This document shows positions 46,067 to 58,700 of a stretch of DNA of 64,000 nt, in pieces. Both the position numbers and the translations under genes were made by a program. Under the pieces are notes generated by a model. It was not told where the DNA came from. It worked only from the letters and a program-made list of their open reading frames with translations, and made no database searches. The stretch is taken from positions 2,350,513-2,414,512 of the forward strand of contig QEOQ01000180.1 in the NCBI GenBank assembly GCA_010279815.1, given 5' to 3'. Within the stretch, counting starts at the first letter, position 1. The number at the start of each line of letters is the position of its first letter. This DNA is from Brachionus plicatilis (lineage: Eukaryota > Rotifera > Eurotatoria > Ploima > Brachionidae).

Positions 46067-47261
46067 AAAGAATGAATTAAAAACCACAAGGACAAACAAT
46101 TTTCATTTTTTAATAAAATTATCAAATTTTATTGGTAGATAGATTAACAATTATGCATTTAACAATTATCTGAATTTTTATAAAAAAAGTATTTATATTT
46201 TGGAGCTATATTTAAGTTTTTATTAATATTCTTTATAAAATATTCTAGCTTGCATTAAATAAAATATTTTCAAATTTTTTTAATTCCTTTTTATTTAACC
46301 CTTGGAAATTGAATAACGAAGTAAGACGCCGGTCTTATGATAATGATTAAAGATCTTATGACCCATCTTACAAATGAATGCCTTAAAATACGTTTAAAAA
46401 CTTTATAAAGGCTCATTTTAATTATTTTAATTATGATATGAAATAAGGACCTGAAATTGTAGTTTGTTAGAAATCGTTAGTTTTTAGATTTAAATATTAC
46501 TAGAATTAGATTTTTTTAGTAATCGAAAAAGAATTTTATTCCAAAACACATTTAATCTTGTAATCTTGGGAATTTTTCAATTTTAGCTCGCTGTTTAATA
46601 ACTAAGGGTGAAGCTATTATCCTTAATTGATTCTGAGATTCAAAATTTTAATTAAGTTAGTGAGCTTTTTTAAAATTAAAAATGGGATTTTTTTTTTCGC
46701 TTAAGTTTTTTAACTACTAATCTTTCATTTTTTTTTTCAAGAATTTAAATTTTTATTTAAGTAATTTTTAATAACTCTACTCAAATTAAAAATCTTTCAG
46801 ATTACAGAAGATTAGCATTATGTATTTGATATTTGACAGTAAATGTCAAATTCGTATTCAAATACTCGTAATTTTCAAAAAATTATAAAAATTTAGCAAA
46901 TAATTATTGAAAAACAATACTTTCAATGTTTTGATAATTATAATTTACTTTAAAAAAAATTCTAATTTTGTTTAAAAAATCTACTTTTGAATTATAATTA
47001 TTGGCTTTATGAAAAAGTTTTTAAGGCAAAAAAACATATTAAAGAAAATTCAAATTTTTGATTCTTGCTTTAAAATAACTTTGAGTATGAAAATGCCAAG
47101 TCTCAAACAAATATGCCTCCAACATTGAATATACGAATAAAAATTTATTTGAAGCTAGCAAAAATCTTAAGCTCACTAAAATAAAATTTGCATTAATAAT
47201 TTTCTTTTCTATCTTCATCGTCGATCAATCGGAGCATATATATTGATAAATTAGGGAAAAT
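46067..47261. other. Intergenic AT-rich stretch, no gene seen
   Basis: 1.2 kb between the carbonic anhydrase and the leucine-rich-repeat gene, both on the plus strand. Only A/T runs and the presumed 3' UTR and promoter are here. I recognise no RNA gene or repeat ends. Confidence 0.4.
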
Positions 47262-49113
47262 ATGCACCCAGCAATTTCAATCGGATATTTAAAAAATATT
47301 ATAATCAATTATTACGACCAGTTGATAAATAACATCGATATTGATATTGAAAAATACACACAAGACAATCATTTTGATGACATTCAAAAACAAGAAATCG
47401 AAGGAAAGAGGAAAAAATGGATCAAAAAAATTGAATCAACACGAAATGATAACATACTGAATCTGGACACAAATCAAAATATTGAAAAATTTTTCTCACT
47501 TAATAACAACCCTGAATTGCTCAATTTTGAATTATTCAAAAATGGATTTTTATTTTTTACCAAGGAGAAAATTTATGGTAATCCAGAAGTTTTTTTTGTT
47601 GGAAAATTAATATATAGAACTGGTTATATCAGCGAATTTAGCAGAAAAAAATTCAAGTAACCTTTAAATTTAATAGAAAAAATTATTATCAAATAAATTT
47701 TTTAAGAGAAATTTTAAGCTGTGTTGATATTGAAGGTACAGAGTTTGAGACCATCGAATTTTTGAATAGAGTAACATAAAAAAACTAATTTTAATTAGAT
47801 ATTTTAAAATTTTTTAGGAAGTAGTCGATTGTTGCGTTATTAAGTCTTTTTACATTCAATCAGCCAACAAAGAATGCTCTGATGTTCTAAATTTAACTCA
47901 AGAATTTTACGAAAATTTATCTCATTTAAACGTACAATATGTGTGTATAAAAACAATTGAAATTCCTATAAAAACTGTACTTGAAGAACTTGGTCTAAAA
48001 AATTTAAGAATTCTTGAATTTGATCATTTGGGTATAGAAAAATTTAGTAAGAGAGCTTTTGAAGGTTTAGTTAATTTGGAAGAGTTAGTGATTAATCATA
48101 ATCTATTCACTGATATCGAAGGAAATTCGTTTAGAGATTTAAAAAATCTTAAAAAATTAGATCTTACAACCAATAAATTAGATAATTTAGAATCAGATGT
48201 GTTCAATGGTTTGGATAATCTTGAAAATTTGTATCTAAATCTTAATTGCTTTAGTGCAATAAAGAAAGACGTTTTCAAAAATTTGAAAAATTTAAAATGT
48301 CTAAATTTATGTCGAAACGATTTAAGTTACTTATGTTCGAACATTTTCTTGGGGCTCAAGGAGCTAAGAGAAATTGATCTTAGCTACAATTTGATTGAAT
48401 TTATTGAGCCAGACACTTTTAACCATTTAAAAAATTTAGTGTTTTTGAATTTCTTAAGAAACGATTTATCAAAGATAAATAGAGACACTTTCAAAGGGCT
48501 AAATAGTCTTGAAAAATTGTTCATTCAGTCAAATTATTTGAATTTTATTGATAAACATGCGTTTGACCATGTACCAAATCTTAATATGTTGGATCTTTGG
48601 GGAAATAAATTAGAAATTATAGATGATAGCACTTTTAATCGCTTGACTAGTATTGAATATTTGAACATAAGTTGGAATAAATTAGAAAAATTAAATGATA
48701 GATGCTTATTAGGCTTAGAAAATTTAAAAGAACTAAATTTGAAGTGTAATTCTATTGTAGATTTAAGTCAAAATTTGTTCAGTAGTCTAAAAAGTTTGAC
48801 AATTTTGAATCTTAGCTATAACAAATTAGAAAAATTAGAGCATAAAACTTTTTCTAATTTAAACCAACTACAATTTCTGGACTTGAGTTCAAATTTATTT
48901 GTTAATATTGAAGATAACTGTTTTATAGGCTTAGGTAAATTAAAAAAATTATTACTTTGTAGGTGTCTAATTACGAATATCGAGACAAATAGTTTTGAAA
49001 TACTTCCTTCACTTGAATATTTAGATATATCAGAAAATCAAGTACAATTTCTTGGTTCAACCGAATGCCGAAGATTGTTCAAATTACAAGATCAAGTTGA
49101 AATAAATATTTAA
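47262..49113 (+). CDS. Leucine-rich-repeat protein, cytosolic type
   Basis: Three exons in phase (47262-47656, 47707-47770, 47818-49113) give 584 residues. The first 150 residues are charged and helical, without a family I recognise. From about residue 215 to the end run some fourteen 24-residue repeats of the form LKNLKKLDLTTNKLDNLESD-VFNGL, i.e. LxxLxxLxLxxNxLxxLxxxxF. This is the typical-type LRR seen in extracellular and Toll-like proteins. No signal peptide and no membrane segment are visible, and there is no cysteine-rich cap, so the protein looks soluble. LRR solenoids bind proteins; partner unknown. Such LRR genes tend to be multicopy in small invertebrates. Domain call is secure, function unknown. 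Confidence 0.85.
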
Positions 49114-50882
49114 TCTTTTTTTTTATGAATATTAAATAAATCTTGCCTAAAAATTATTTTAAACATTTATTTCTAATTTTAGATGAAAAGTGTATATTCG
49201 CAATAAATTTTTATACCTCATATTTTCTAGTGTTGTACAATTCTGCATTAAAATAAAGTTAGCAAACTTTGTTAAAAATTTTCACTTAGTTCTATTTGAA
49301 ATCGATTTTTGAAAACTAAAAATGAAAGCATTGACAAGATTTTAATCCCAGAACTATTGCGTTAATTTTTTGCTTTTTTGTCTAATTCTATAAGGCATCG
49401 AGTCAATTGAGTTATCTAAGATTGTTTTTGGGTGACTATTCGCGATATTAGTAGCAATTTATTTCATTTATAAATGGTCTTGGTTTCTATTTTAAGATCT
49501 CTTTGCCCAAACAACTTTGGTTTTCAATAAAATTGAAGTATGTCGGATTATTAATTAATAAAGAATTAAAATTGAGTTGATCGTTTCTTAAATTTATCAA
49601 AAAGATCGTGAATTCAAACAATTTTCATGGAGTTTCCCAATTTTTATCAAAAAATTGTCGATAAGTCAGAAAAAAAAATAATAATTATTTTGGATCCCTA
49701 GTTTTAACGTTTAATTTTAAGTGCAAATAAAAAAATTAGAAAAATCAATACATAATGAATAAGTATTGATTTTTTTAATCAAACTTTTAAATTAATCTTT
49801 AGATGCTTTGAATTTTAAAAGATTAGCTATAAACTCGACCATCTATTTGAAAAAACTTAAATATTAGAAATTTTGGAAATTCAGATTGTGCAAAAGATTC
49901 GCTGCACCTGAACCTAATAATATAAATTTTATTTAAAAAAAAAATTTTGTTTATAAAAGTGTTTAAATATTTTTGAGAGCAGATTCCGATCTTTTGTTAA
50001 TGTTTGGAGTTGTGAAGTTCATTTCAATTTGATCATTTCAATTCAGAAAAACTTGAATAACTTTTTTATTATAAGGAATAATTAAGTTCTGTAAAATGCT
50101 TGATTTTTAAGCAACTTTGCTTTATCCGAAAATACATTTATGCAAACACTCCAATGTAACTGCACAGTTGATTAGAATACTTTTTAAGTACTTTCCAGTG
50201 TAGTTTGAAGACTTATTTAGTAAAAAATTTTTTCAAGTTTTTTTGAATTGAAACGATCGAATTGAAATGAACTTTACAATTCCTTCATGTTTCATTTTGA
50301 GTCAAATATATGGGTGATTCAAAAATGGATCATTCTAAATTATAAACAAATTTGCTTTTTAATTTTTTAAAGAAAAATGGATCTAAAAGTAAATAAGAAA
50401 TTTTATTTTGATTATTAATTGTATCATAAGTAATAAAAATTAAACAAATTTACTAATTAAAATTTTTATTCGGAAATATTGGTGAAAAGAAAAATAAATA
50501 GCCATAAAAATTGACCTCTCGACTAAGAAAAAAAAGCTTCTTTTTTGAGAAACTCTTGGAGAGGTTTAAAAAAATAATTAAAATCAAAATATTCAATTTA
50601 TTCTAATAATACTACAATATTTTGATTCCTAATAATACAAATTTAATATTAGTACTTAAAAAAATTGTCAAAAAATTCTTCAAGTCAAATAATGTATGAA
50701 GTAGCTTTTACTTGTATTTACAGCAACAACCTTAGTTTTTGACCTTATTAATAAAATTTATCAGATTTTATATCATTTTTAATGTAATTAATAGAACAGA
50801 ACTTAATTCAAACTTATTAAAAATTTTTTAAATATTTTTTAAAAGTATTCAAAAGTTTTTAAACTATTCTTGGTATAACTTA
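49114..50882. other. Intergenic AT-rich stretch, no gene seen
   Basis: It holds the LRR 3' UTR (AATAAA near 49133-49140) and nothing else I can support. A few patches of higher complexity (49360-49520) have no open frame with family resemblance. Confidence 0.4.
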
Positions 50883-51225
50883 GTCATTGTGAAATTTGGT
50901 ACAAAAAACAAAAACAAAATATCAAAAGTGCCAAAGCTTAAGTTCTGAAGGACCAGAACATATTCTGTAAATTGTAGCAACTGATACATCTTTTGTACCA
51001 CCAATATACTGATTCTGCAAAATTCTGTAATAAATCTGCAGAACTCAGAAAAATTTGAATTTGAGATATCATGTTAAATTAAAAATCCAATTCAACTTTA
51101 AGTGGTGGTACAAAGGATAAATCAGTTGCAACAATTTACAGAACATGTTTTGGTCTATCAGAACTTAAGATTTGGCACTTTTAATATTTTGTTTTTGTTT
51201 TTTTTGTTCCAAAATTCACAATGCC
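50883..51225. mobile_element. Palindromic MITE of the CATTGTGAATTTTGG family
   Basis: The left end TCATTGTGAAATTTGGTACA and the inverse of the right end (GGCATTGTGAATTTTGGAAC) are the tips of arms about 150 bp long that pair over almost the whole element. Shared inner blocks are CAAAATATTAAAAGTGCCAA, GTAGCAACTGATACATC and CTGCAAAATTCTG. TATAACT lies directly outside both ends (TATAACTTA left, TATAACTAG right), consistent with a 9-bp target duplication. The same family occurs at 24464, 55571 and 16628. Confidence 0.75.
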
Positions 51226-51637
51226 TATAACTAGCATTGTTACAGAGCAAATTTTCAAAATTTTTGTCTTCTAGAAAAAAAGTTATTTGATTTTTATTAT
51301 TTTGTTATGTACTTTTGTACTGAATTTCACAAAACCCATATAAAATATATGCTTTTAAACAATTAACAAAAATTTTCTTTAACTTAACAATATTATACTT
51401 TAAATCTTCTTTGACTATTTAACCATCCATTAGCTATTAATCTAATAGGTCAGTGAATTAAAATTGAAAGATTTATAAAAAAAACAATGAGTAATTAGGA
51501 TAAAAAAATTTAAAAAAAAATCCAAATAAATTAAAAATTGAAAACAAGCAAAAATTATTTTATTTAATCTATTTAATTACTAAATAAGAACAAAAATTAA
51601 AAAAAATATATTTACAATATATTTGGCCCAATTAAAA

Positions 51638-52480
51638 TTATTTGATAGAATCAGACTTACTGAAGGTATTGCCAGTGATGCGCTCATCGGTAATTTGTTC
51701 AACGTTAGGCTTTTTGGTATAAGTCTTAAGCGGCATAAAGCGCTTCATTCTTATTCTAGTCGCATCTATTTTTATTTTCTCATTTACAATAAAAGAATCA
51801 CCCGTTTCAATCTTAGGAGCTGGCAAAAAACCCAAATGTGGATAAGACCTTGAATTGTAGTCTTCAACAGGTTCCAAATTATTCTTTCTATTCAATGGCG
51901 GATATTTACGGAAATTTTTCGGAGGCAAAATATTTCCATCATAGTCCAATGGGGGGTTTCTCATTTCGGATTTAAGTCTCAAATACTTCATTAGAGTAGC
52001 TTCTTTGTCCACTTTGTCCATAGCTTGATTGAATGCCTCTTCCGACTTGAAGATACTTTTATTCTGCTCGTAATATCGCTTTAAAGAATTGGAGCCTATT
52101 TGTGATGGTGGTGGTATGTTAACGGGATACAATGAAGCAATTGATTCACTTACTCCACTTTTCTTTTCTTCATACAAACCCGCAGAGCTTCGATAATTTC
52201 TCCAAATGTTAGAATTAAAGCTCAAGCTCTCATTTGAATTGATGGATTTAATTAGAGACTTATCCATTTTTCCTGCTTCAAGCCATAATTGGTACTCTAA
52301 CAAAGGATTTATTTCTCTTACATTCTTTTTTATGTCTCTTTTTACATGATTTGTCTCGATGGTTAAAATATTAGGCTGGAGACGAGTGCTAGCCAAGCGG
52401 TTAATGGGTTTTTCGGTAAAGCCTGTTAAAGGAATTCGAGGACTAGGACCAATAAATTCTTTATTGTTAACGGTTGTCAT
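51638..52480 (-). CDS. Uncharacterised single-exon protein, 280 residues
   Basis: An intact frame runs from ATG at 52480 to TAA at 51638-51640. The protein is basic, Pro/Asn-rich and mostly non-globular: it opens GPSPRIPLTGFTEKPINRL, has EYQLWLEAGKMDKSLIK, a middle helical part (YYEQNKSIFKSEEAFNQAMD), then NPPLDYDGNILPPKNFRKYP and PHLGFLPAPKIE. Codon use and composition are clearly coding. No signal peptide or membrane segment. Short proline-containing motifs linked by helices recall ciliary microtubule inner proteins, but that is only an impression and I do not recognise a family. The first ATG is taken as start. Confidence 0.75.
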   Translation of the reverse strand: MTTVNNKEFIGPSPRIPLTGFTEKPINRLASTRLQPNILTIETNHVKRDIKKNVREINPLLEYQLWLEAGKMDKSLIKSINSNESLSFNSNIWRNYRSSAGLYEEKKSGVSESIASLYPVNIPPPSQIGSNSLKRYYEQNKSIFKSEEAFNQAMDKVDKEATLMKYLRLKSEMRNPPLDYDGNILPPKNFRKYPPLNRKNNLEPVEDYNSRSYPHLGFLPAPKIETGDSFIVNEKIKIDATRIRMKRFMPLKTYTKKPNVEQITDERITGNTFSKSDSIK

Positions 52481-53135
52481 GTTTATAATTTAATTACCAA
52501 GTTTGGTAAACAGATTTTGAGCAAAGAGTCTCAAGATTGTTTTGCTAGCGATGTGAGAGTAAATCAATATTTACCTTAAATAATATAGATGTAATCTAAC
52601 AATTTCAAAATAAGCTTTTCTTAGCAAAGCCTTCGAATTTTGATTTTTTTCTTGAAAGAAAGTTTTAAATTTCTAAATGGTTGTCATATAATTACTGACT
52701 AATATTTTTTCGACAAAAATTCATTAGAATACATAGTTACCATAACAGCTTGATTTTTCACTGAGCTAAACAATTTGCAAATTAACTTTAATTAAAAGAC
52801 TTTTTATAACCTTTACCTATCTTTTATTTATGTAATATTAAATTTAAATGTGCCCATGTTTTAAACTTTAGTTAAATTTATTTTTGTTCAAACAAACTCT
52901 AGTATTATTACCACTGCCAACAAAAATATCAAACAAAAAATTTTTTTGTTTTTCTGAAAATGCTTTTTAAAAATCTTAAGTCAAAATTTTTTTAAATTTA
53001 TTTAAATTTTATGAATTCTAAGAGCTAATTAAATATTTCATCCAGCTTTATTCGATAGCTATTGATTGTTGCAGTCCTAAAATTTTTAGAAAATAAAATT
53101 TCAGCTAAAGAACTTAGTTTTAAACTATTCCAATC

Positions 53136-53371
53136 CATTATTTTGGGAGCAGTGCGGCTTTTTTCTACAGCATTTCAAAATTAAAACTAAAATTTTTCTT
53201 GTTCACTACTTACACTTAGAATTAAAATGAGTGATAAGCATACAACATCAATAAAAAATAGAAATCGAAAATTTACTAATACTTTTTTAAAAATTAGTCG
53301 ATTAATTTTAAAGAATTTAGAAAAAAAAATTTATGCTGTATAAAAAAATCCGCACTGCTCCCAAAATGATG
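53136..53371. mobile_element. 236-bp MITE with ATTTTGGGAGCAGTGCGG ends
   Basis: ATTTTGGGAGCAGTGCGG near 53139 is inverted exactly at 53351-53368. The inversion continues, with a T-run and CTACAGCAT on the left against ATACAGCAT on the right. The interior is AT-rich and non-coding. The outermost bases and duplication are unclear. Confidence 0.7.
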
Positions 53372-53518
53372 CATTAACACTTTGGGAAAAAATTAATTAT
53401 TTTATTTTTGCAAATAAAATGTAACGATTATGGTTCAATTTATTTAATGGAAACATTTCAACTACAAGTAAGTTGCTTTCTATGTAAATTGTCTATTCAG
53501 AATCTTCCATTTCATATA

Positions 53519-54069
53519 CAGTGCTTTTATTTTACATGGTTCTTACAACAATTTGTGTAATTTTACGGAAATTCTGTAGAATGATGTAATTTTATGTTAT
53601 CTTACACTTTCTTTCACACAAAATATTATGTAAAATTACATCAATATCTGTAAGACGCGGTAAATTCGATATCGGTCAAAAAATTGTCATTTTTTGCTCT
53701 TATTTTTTTGATTTTTAATAAATTTTTATTATTCTTATTATTTAAAAAAAAAACTTTTTCAATTATTTCTTACAAAATCGTTTAATTTATTACATTATTA
53801 TTACATTATTTATAAATTTTGGTAATTTTTTGCAAAAATTTAATTTAATAGTTCTTGTAAAAAATGCTAAGAAATAGTAAAAAAAAACAATTACTACGAA
53901 TTTTGTAAATCTTTTAAATTAAATCCCAGCCAATATATTTAACTTACGTAAGATTACGTAATCTTACACAAGATTTTGTGTGTAAGAAACTGTAAGATTA
54001 CGTAAAATTACATCATTTTGCGTAAAATTACACAAATTGTTGTAAAAACCATGTAAAATAAAAGCACTG
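53519..54069. mobile_element. 551-bp Tc1/mariner-type MITE with TA duplication
   Basis: The ends CAGTGCTTTTATTTTACATG match inversely for about 50 bp with one or two differences, through TTACAACAATTTGTGTAATT. TA flanks both sides (53517-53518 and 54070-54071). The near-perfect ends suggest a fairly young insertion. Subterminal regions repeat TTACGTAA and GTAAAATTACA words. No ORF. Confidence 0.83.
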
Positions 54070-54922
54070 TATTTATTTTAAATGTGGCTTTTTAATATAA
54101 AGAAATAGTTAATTTTTCATTCTTTAAGTAAATATTACAATGCTCATCGATATTTTAAAGGCTAAAAATTTAAAATTTATCAAATGGGTCTCAATTTCAA
54201 GATTTTTCTGACTTGTATTCATTCAAAGCTTTTTTTATCCAAGAGAAAGCGGTCAATTATTTTTTTCTAATTATTCATTTGCTTGATTTAGAAGTAAAAT
54301 CAAATTAAAATAAAATAGCATCATTTTTTTAACATTAGATTATTAATTAAGACTTAACAATATTTTCCTTATTTAGCAAATAACTTTTAATTCCTTATTA
54401 AATTTTTAACAATAGATTCCTTAATTAAGATTTGACATTAAACTTACTGACATTAATTTTTTGACAATTAAATATTTTAAAATTAATTTACAGTATATCT
54501 AATAGTTTTAATGCATTTATCAACTTATAATTTATTTATTTTTTTGAATAAATTTTTTCCAAATTAATAAAAAATTAAAGATAATTTTCAAATTTTAATT
54601 TGATTTTTTATTCATAACAAAATCAATGGCTGTCATGTTGAATACCCAACTCCATTGTGTAATTGTTATCTTACTATTTCTTCTTTCTTTCCTGAACTGT
54701 TCAATACTTAAACACTTTGCACATGTCACCTCTTACAATTTATCAATTTTAATTGTCTTTTTATTATATTTTAACTCATTTTAATTTTACTTATTTTTTC
54801 TTTACATTTTTTTTATTTTATTTTTTTTTTAATCTGAAGCAGCTTTAACTCGGCACAGATAAAACAAAAAAATGAATAAATGGTTAAACATCATTTGGAT
54901 TTATTTATTTATATATGTAATA

Positions 54923-55390
54923 GTAAAATTGTAAAATACGGAATTTTGTAAATTTCCTGGTTGATCAGGAAATTTATAAAATAATGAAACAAAAATTATG
55001 TTTCAAATTTTTTTCGAGTAATTTTCTAAATTTACGGATAGAGCAGTAAATTTGAATAAATTTATTTAGATTTAAGTAATTTACTCTTCCTTGTCTCTTC
55101 CTCGACTTTTCCTTTCCCCACTTTTCCTTTCCTAAGAGTTGAAAAAAGGAAAGAGTCAAGGAAAGGAAAAGTTGAGGAAGAGTCGAAGAACAAAATGCGT
55201 ACAAGTTAGTTTTAATTTGAAATGTATTTACTAACTATTTTAGAAATTTACTAAAGCCTCTTTTTCTCAGTAAATTACTAAAACAAAATAAAAAAACAGT
55301 AAAAAAGTAAAACAATTTTTTTTTATTTTATTTTAGAAATTTACTGATCTCTCAGTAATTTTACAAATTTTCGTGTTTTAAAAATTTACT
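54923..55390. repeat. Inverted-repeat element with central polypurine/polypyrimidine hairpin
   Basis: The left (54923 on: GTAAAATACGGAATTTTGTA then ATCAGGAAATTTATAAAATA) and right arms (ending AAAATTTAC near 55390) pair at about 75-80 percent over 60 bp or more. In the centre, TCTTCCTCGACTTTTCCTTT (55097 on) is answered by GGAAAGGAAAAGTTGAGGAA (55158 on), a 22-bp hairpin stem with one mismatch. No coding. Transposon origin is likely but the ends are diffuse. Confidence 0.6.
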
Positions 55391-55570
55391 TTAACATATA
55401 CATTAAGAAATTTTTCATTTATGATCTTGCACTATCTTAAATAAAAAAACTAGAAAAAACTTAATTATATCAAAAATTTAGTAAAAATATCTTCTTTTTT
55501 GATTTCAATTAGTATAATAATAAAAAAAATTTTAAACATAAATTTTGATGAAAAATACAAATTTTTTTCT

Positions 55571-55785
55571 GCATTATGAATTTTGGAACAAGAGAAAAAA
55601 AAATATTAAAAATGTCAAAGCTTAAGTTCTGACGGAACAAATCATGTTCTGTAAATAGCACCAACTGATATATTTTTTTTTCCACCACTTTAAGTTGAAT
55701 TTGATTTATGACATAAATAAAATATTTCAAATGCGTAATTTTTGTAATTTTGCAGATTTATTGCCGAATCATTATATCTATTTTT
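55571..55785. repeat. Truncated copy of the CATTGTGAATTTTGG family
   Basis: GCATTATGAATTTTGGAACA at 55571 is followed by AATGTCAAAGCTTAAGTTCT, a GTTCTGTAAAT block and a CCACTTTAAGTTGAATTTG block in the same order as in the element at 50883. The right arm is missing or too diverged to see. Confidence 0.55.
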
Positions 55786-58700
55786 CCAGAAAAGCCTACT
55801 AGGCAGTGGATCCTTTGAAATCTAATAATAAAATCAAACTATTTTGGTAATTAAAAATTCTTTTAATGCAAAGGTTTTGCTGCAAATAGTTAAATGAATT
55901 AATTAAATAAACATAATCTATCTAACTTAACCTTTTTTCTTTACAAAAGCTTCAAATTTGTTAACCATTCGCACAAAGATGTGTTAGTTAAATTTTTTTC
56001 TATTTTATTTCGAAAATAAAACTCTAATTTAAACTTTTTTTAACTGAGGTAGATAAAAAAGTTTTAAAAAATAATACAAATATATAATCAACCTAAATTT
56101 TAAGCTTTGTATTAAGATTTTTTATGGCCGAAGGAGCTAGTCTTTGGGAAGCTTAATATTTATAAATAGAAGTTTTTTATTTTAAACTAAAATAACAAAT
56201 TTAATGCTGAAATCAAACAAATAAAAATTTAAAAAAATTAATCGTTTTCTACAATAACTGCTATTTTTTAGAATCATTAATTTTTTCCTTTTGAAAAATC
56301 AAAAAATAAATTTTTAAATGCTTCTTCAAATTAACATTTATCACTTAATGATGAAATATTAGTTCTTGTATTCGGAATTCAATAAGCACATATTTTGCCA
56401 AGTCGAAATATGCGAACAAAAATAAATCATTCCAAATGATTTTTTTTGATCTTATAATTCGTAAGGCTTTAATTTTATAATTAAACAAAATTTATTTATT
56501 TATAAACAAATCCAACTGTAAAATAATATCATTTATTTAATATTTAATTTGAATAACAATGCATATCAATAAAAATAAATAAATAATAATTTAATTAATA
56601 CTTGATTCATGAGTTCTAAATTTAATTCGCAGGTATTTGTTTTAAATTAAAAATGATTTAGTTTAGATTTTTGAGGAAAAGTTTAAAAAAATGCGACTTG
56701 AAAATAATGTTGTTATTATAGCTTAAAAATGATAAAATGAAAGTTTTCTGAAATTATATAATTGTTTTCAATGATTCAAATTTCGATCAAATAGAAGCTT
56801 ATTTTAAAAAATTATTTTTCATTCTCAATCAAAGCTACAAAAAAAGCTGTAAAAAATTAATTCCCTTAAATAAAATCTATTCATTTTTGTTTAATATAAT
56901 AAAACTAATAAAATTGGTAATATTTTATTTAAGCTTCTTCAAATATTTTACTAAATCAAACAAAATTATTTTATCGATTATTTTGAAAAGCCATTTGCTT
57001 CTTATCATAATCTCGTATCTATTTAAAAAAAATGTTTTGTAATTTGAATCTTGAGATGATTTTAAAGCAATAAGTAAGCAAATTATCTAATGTACAAAAT
57101 GGCCGAGATATATTAAAAAAAATTATGAATAAAAAGAAATTCTAGAAAAATTGTCGTCTTTATTCCCGTCTACAGTCTCAAATTATTCACGATTATATTG
57201 AATACATATAAATCATAGTGTTTAAAACATATTTTATTTGTATTACTTAAAATAATTTTTTTTAATTTTATTTTTAATTTTCTAAGAGAATGTAAAATTG
57301 ATTAAATAAATTATTTATTTCATTTTAAAATATTCCAAAAAGTTTTGTATTGAACTTAGACTGAAGTTTGAAAGCCTAATTTAAACTATTTTCATTTAAA
57401 TAATTTCCATATTTGTTACAAGCTTAAATTAAACACGCTTTTTTTGCCTATCTTTCCTAATAAGAAAAATGTTTTTTTTTTAGGATATTTTTTTTAATAG
57501 TTTATCATGAATAAAATATTTGCTTTATGAATATAAATAACCTTCAGTCAAAATTGGTTTGAATAATCAATTTTAATTTTTGAATTTAAATTAAGATTTT
57601 AAGGGCGATTAAGTTTTGAGAATAAAATAAATTTTAGAAGCATCGTATTCATTTTGATAGCTTGGATTCACTCGAAAAAGCTTTAAATTAACTTAGCTTC
57701 AAGATGAGATTTTAAATTATTCAATTTTTTCTTTTATTTTGTCTGTAACTGTGACTTTATTTAAATAATTTCGGATGTTTGATAACCTGGAGTCTTAAAA
57801 TAAGACCGAGCGATAAGACTGGCTGAATCCAACCATGATATAGACTTTGGCTTAAATTTTAAACATTTTTATCTAAATTTCATCAAGATAAATTCATTCG
57901 TTTTTGTTAATTTTTTATTACAAACCACGAATCTAAAAAGGATTTTATTAGATTCATTTTGCACAAGCTGATAGCTGAAAATTTCTAATTATCAAAGGAA
58001 ATAAAATGCAAATATGTTAGATTATTTGTTCTTCCTTTCAAAAATATGATAAATTTATCTATTTAATTTCAATTTATGATAAAAAATTTACATGATTATA
58101 ACTCTTGAGAAAAAAATTAGATACGAACTAGTGGTATTTGCTATTATTAATTCATAAAAGTTAAATAACATCAAATAAGAAGCTCTTTTGACGTCATGCA
58201 AAGATTTTTTTAAGAATTAATTTAAATGCAAATCAGAGGGCCGTAATTAAAACAATCTCACACATAGATAATATTGAGGTTGCTTTATTCTCATCTATAC
58301 CACAATGCTAAAGATTAAATATCATATTTTCTCTGAGTATTAATCGTAATGTTCATTTAAAAAACTCTTGAATTATTTTCATTAATTTGTAATGTATTTT
58401 GGTCCTTTTTAAGAAACAAATATGCCTACATCATTAGAAAAACAGAGCATAAAACCATCAAAATAATTATTTATTTAATTTTAAGTTCTTGCAATTTGTC
58501 TAGTACGAATTAAGAATTGCTATTTAAATTTCAGTTTTATATTTGAGTCAATTATTTTAAAATTAATCTAAAATTTCTACAATTTTCTCATTGTAATTAT
58601 TTTAAGAAATTTTTTGTACTTCTTTTATCTGTTTCTCATTTATTTTAACTAAATAATGTTTATTCCAAAATATTTGCCTTAAATCTGAATTTTACAAAAT

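Noticed and set aside
51623..51853. 76-residue plus-strand ORF
   Set aside because: Antisense shadow of the intact 280-residue minus-strand gene, which has the better start, length and composition.
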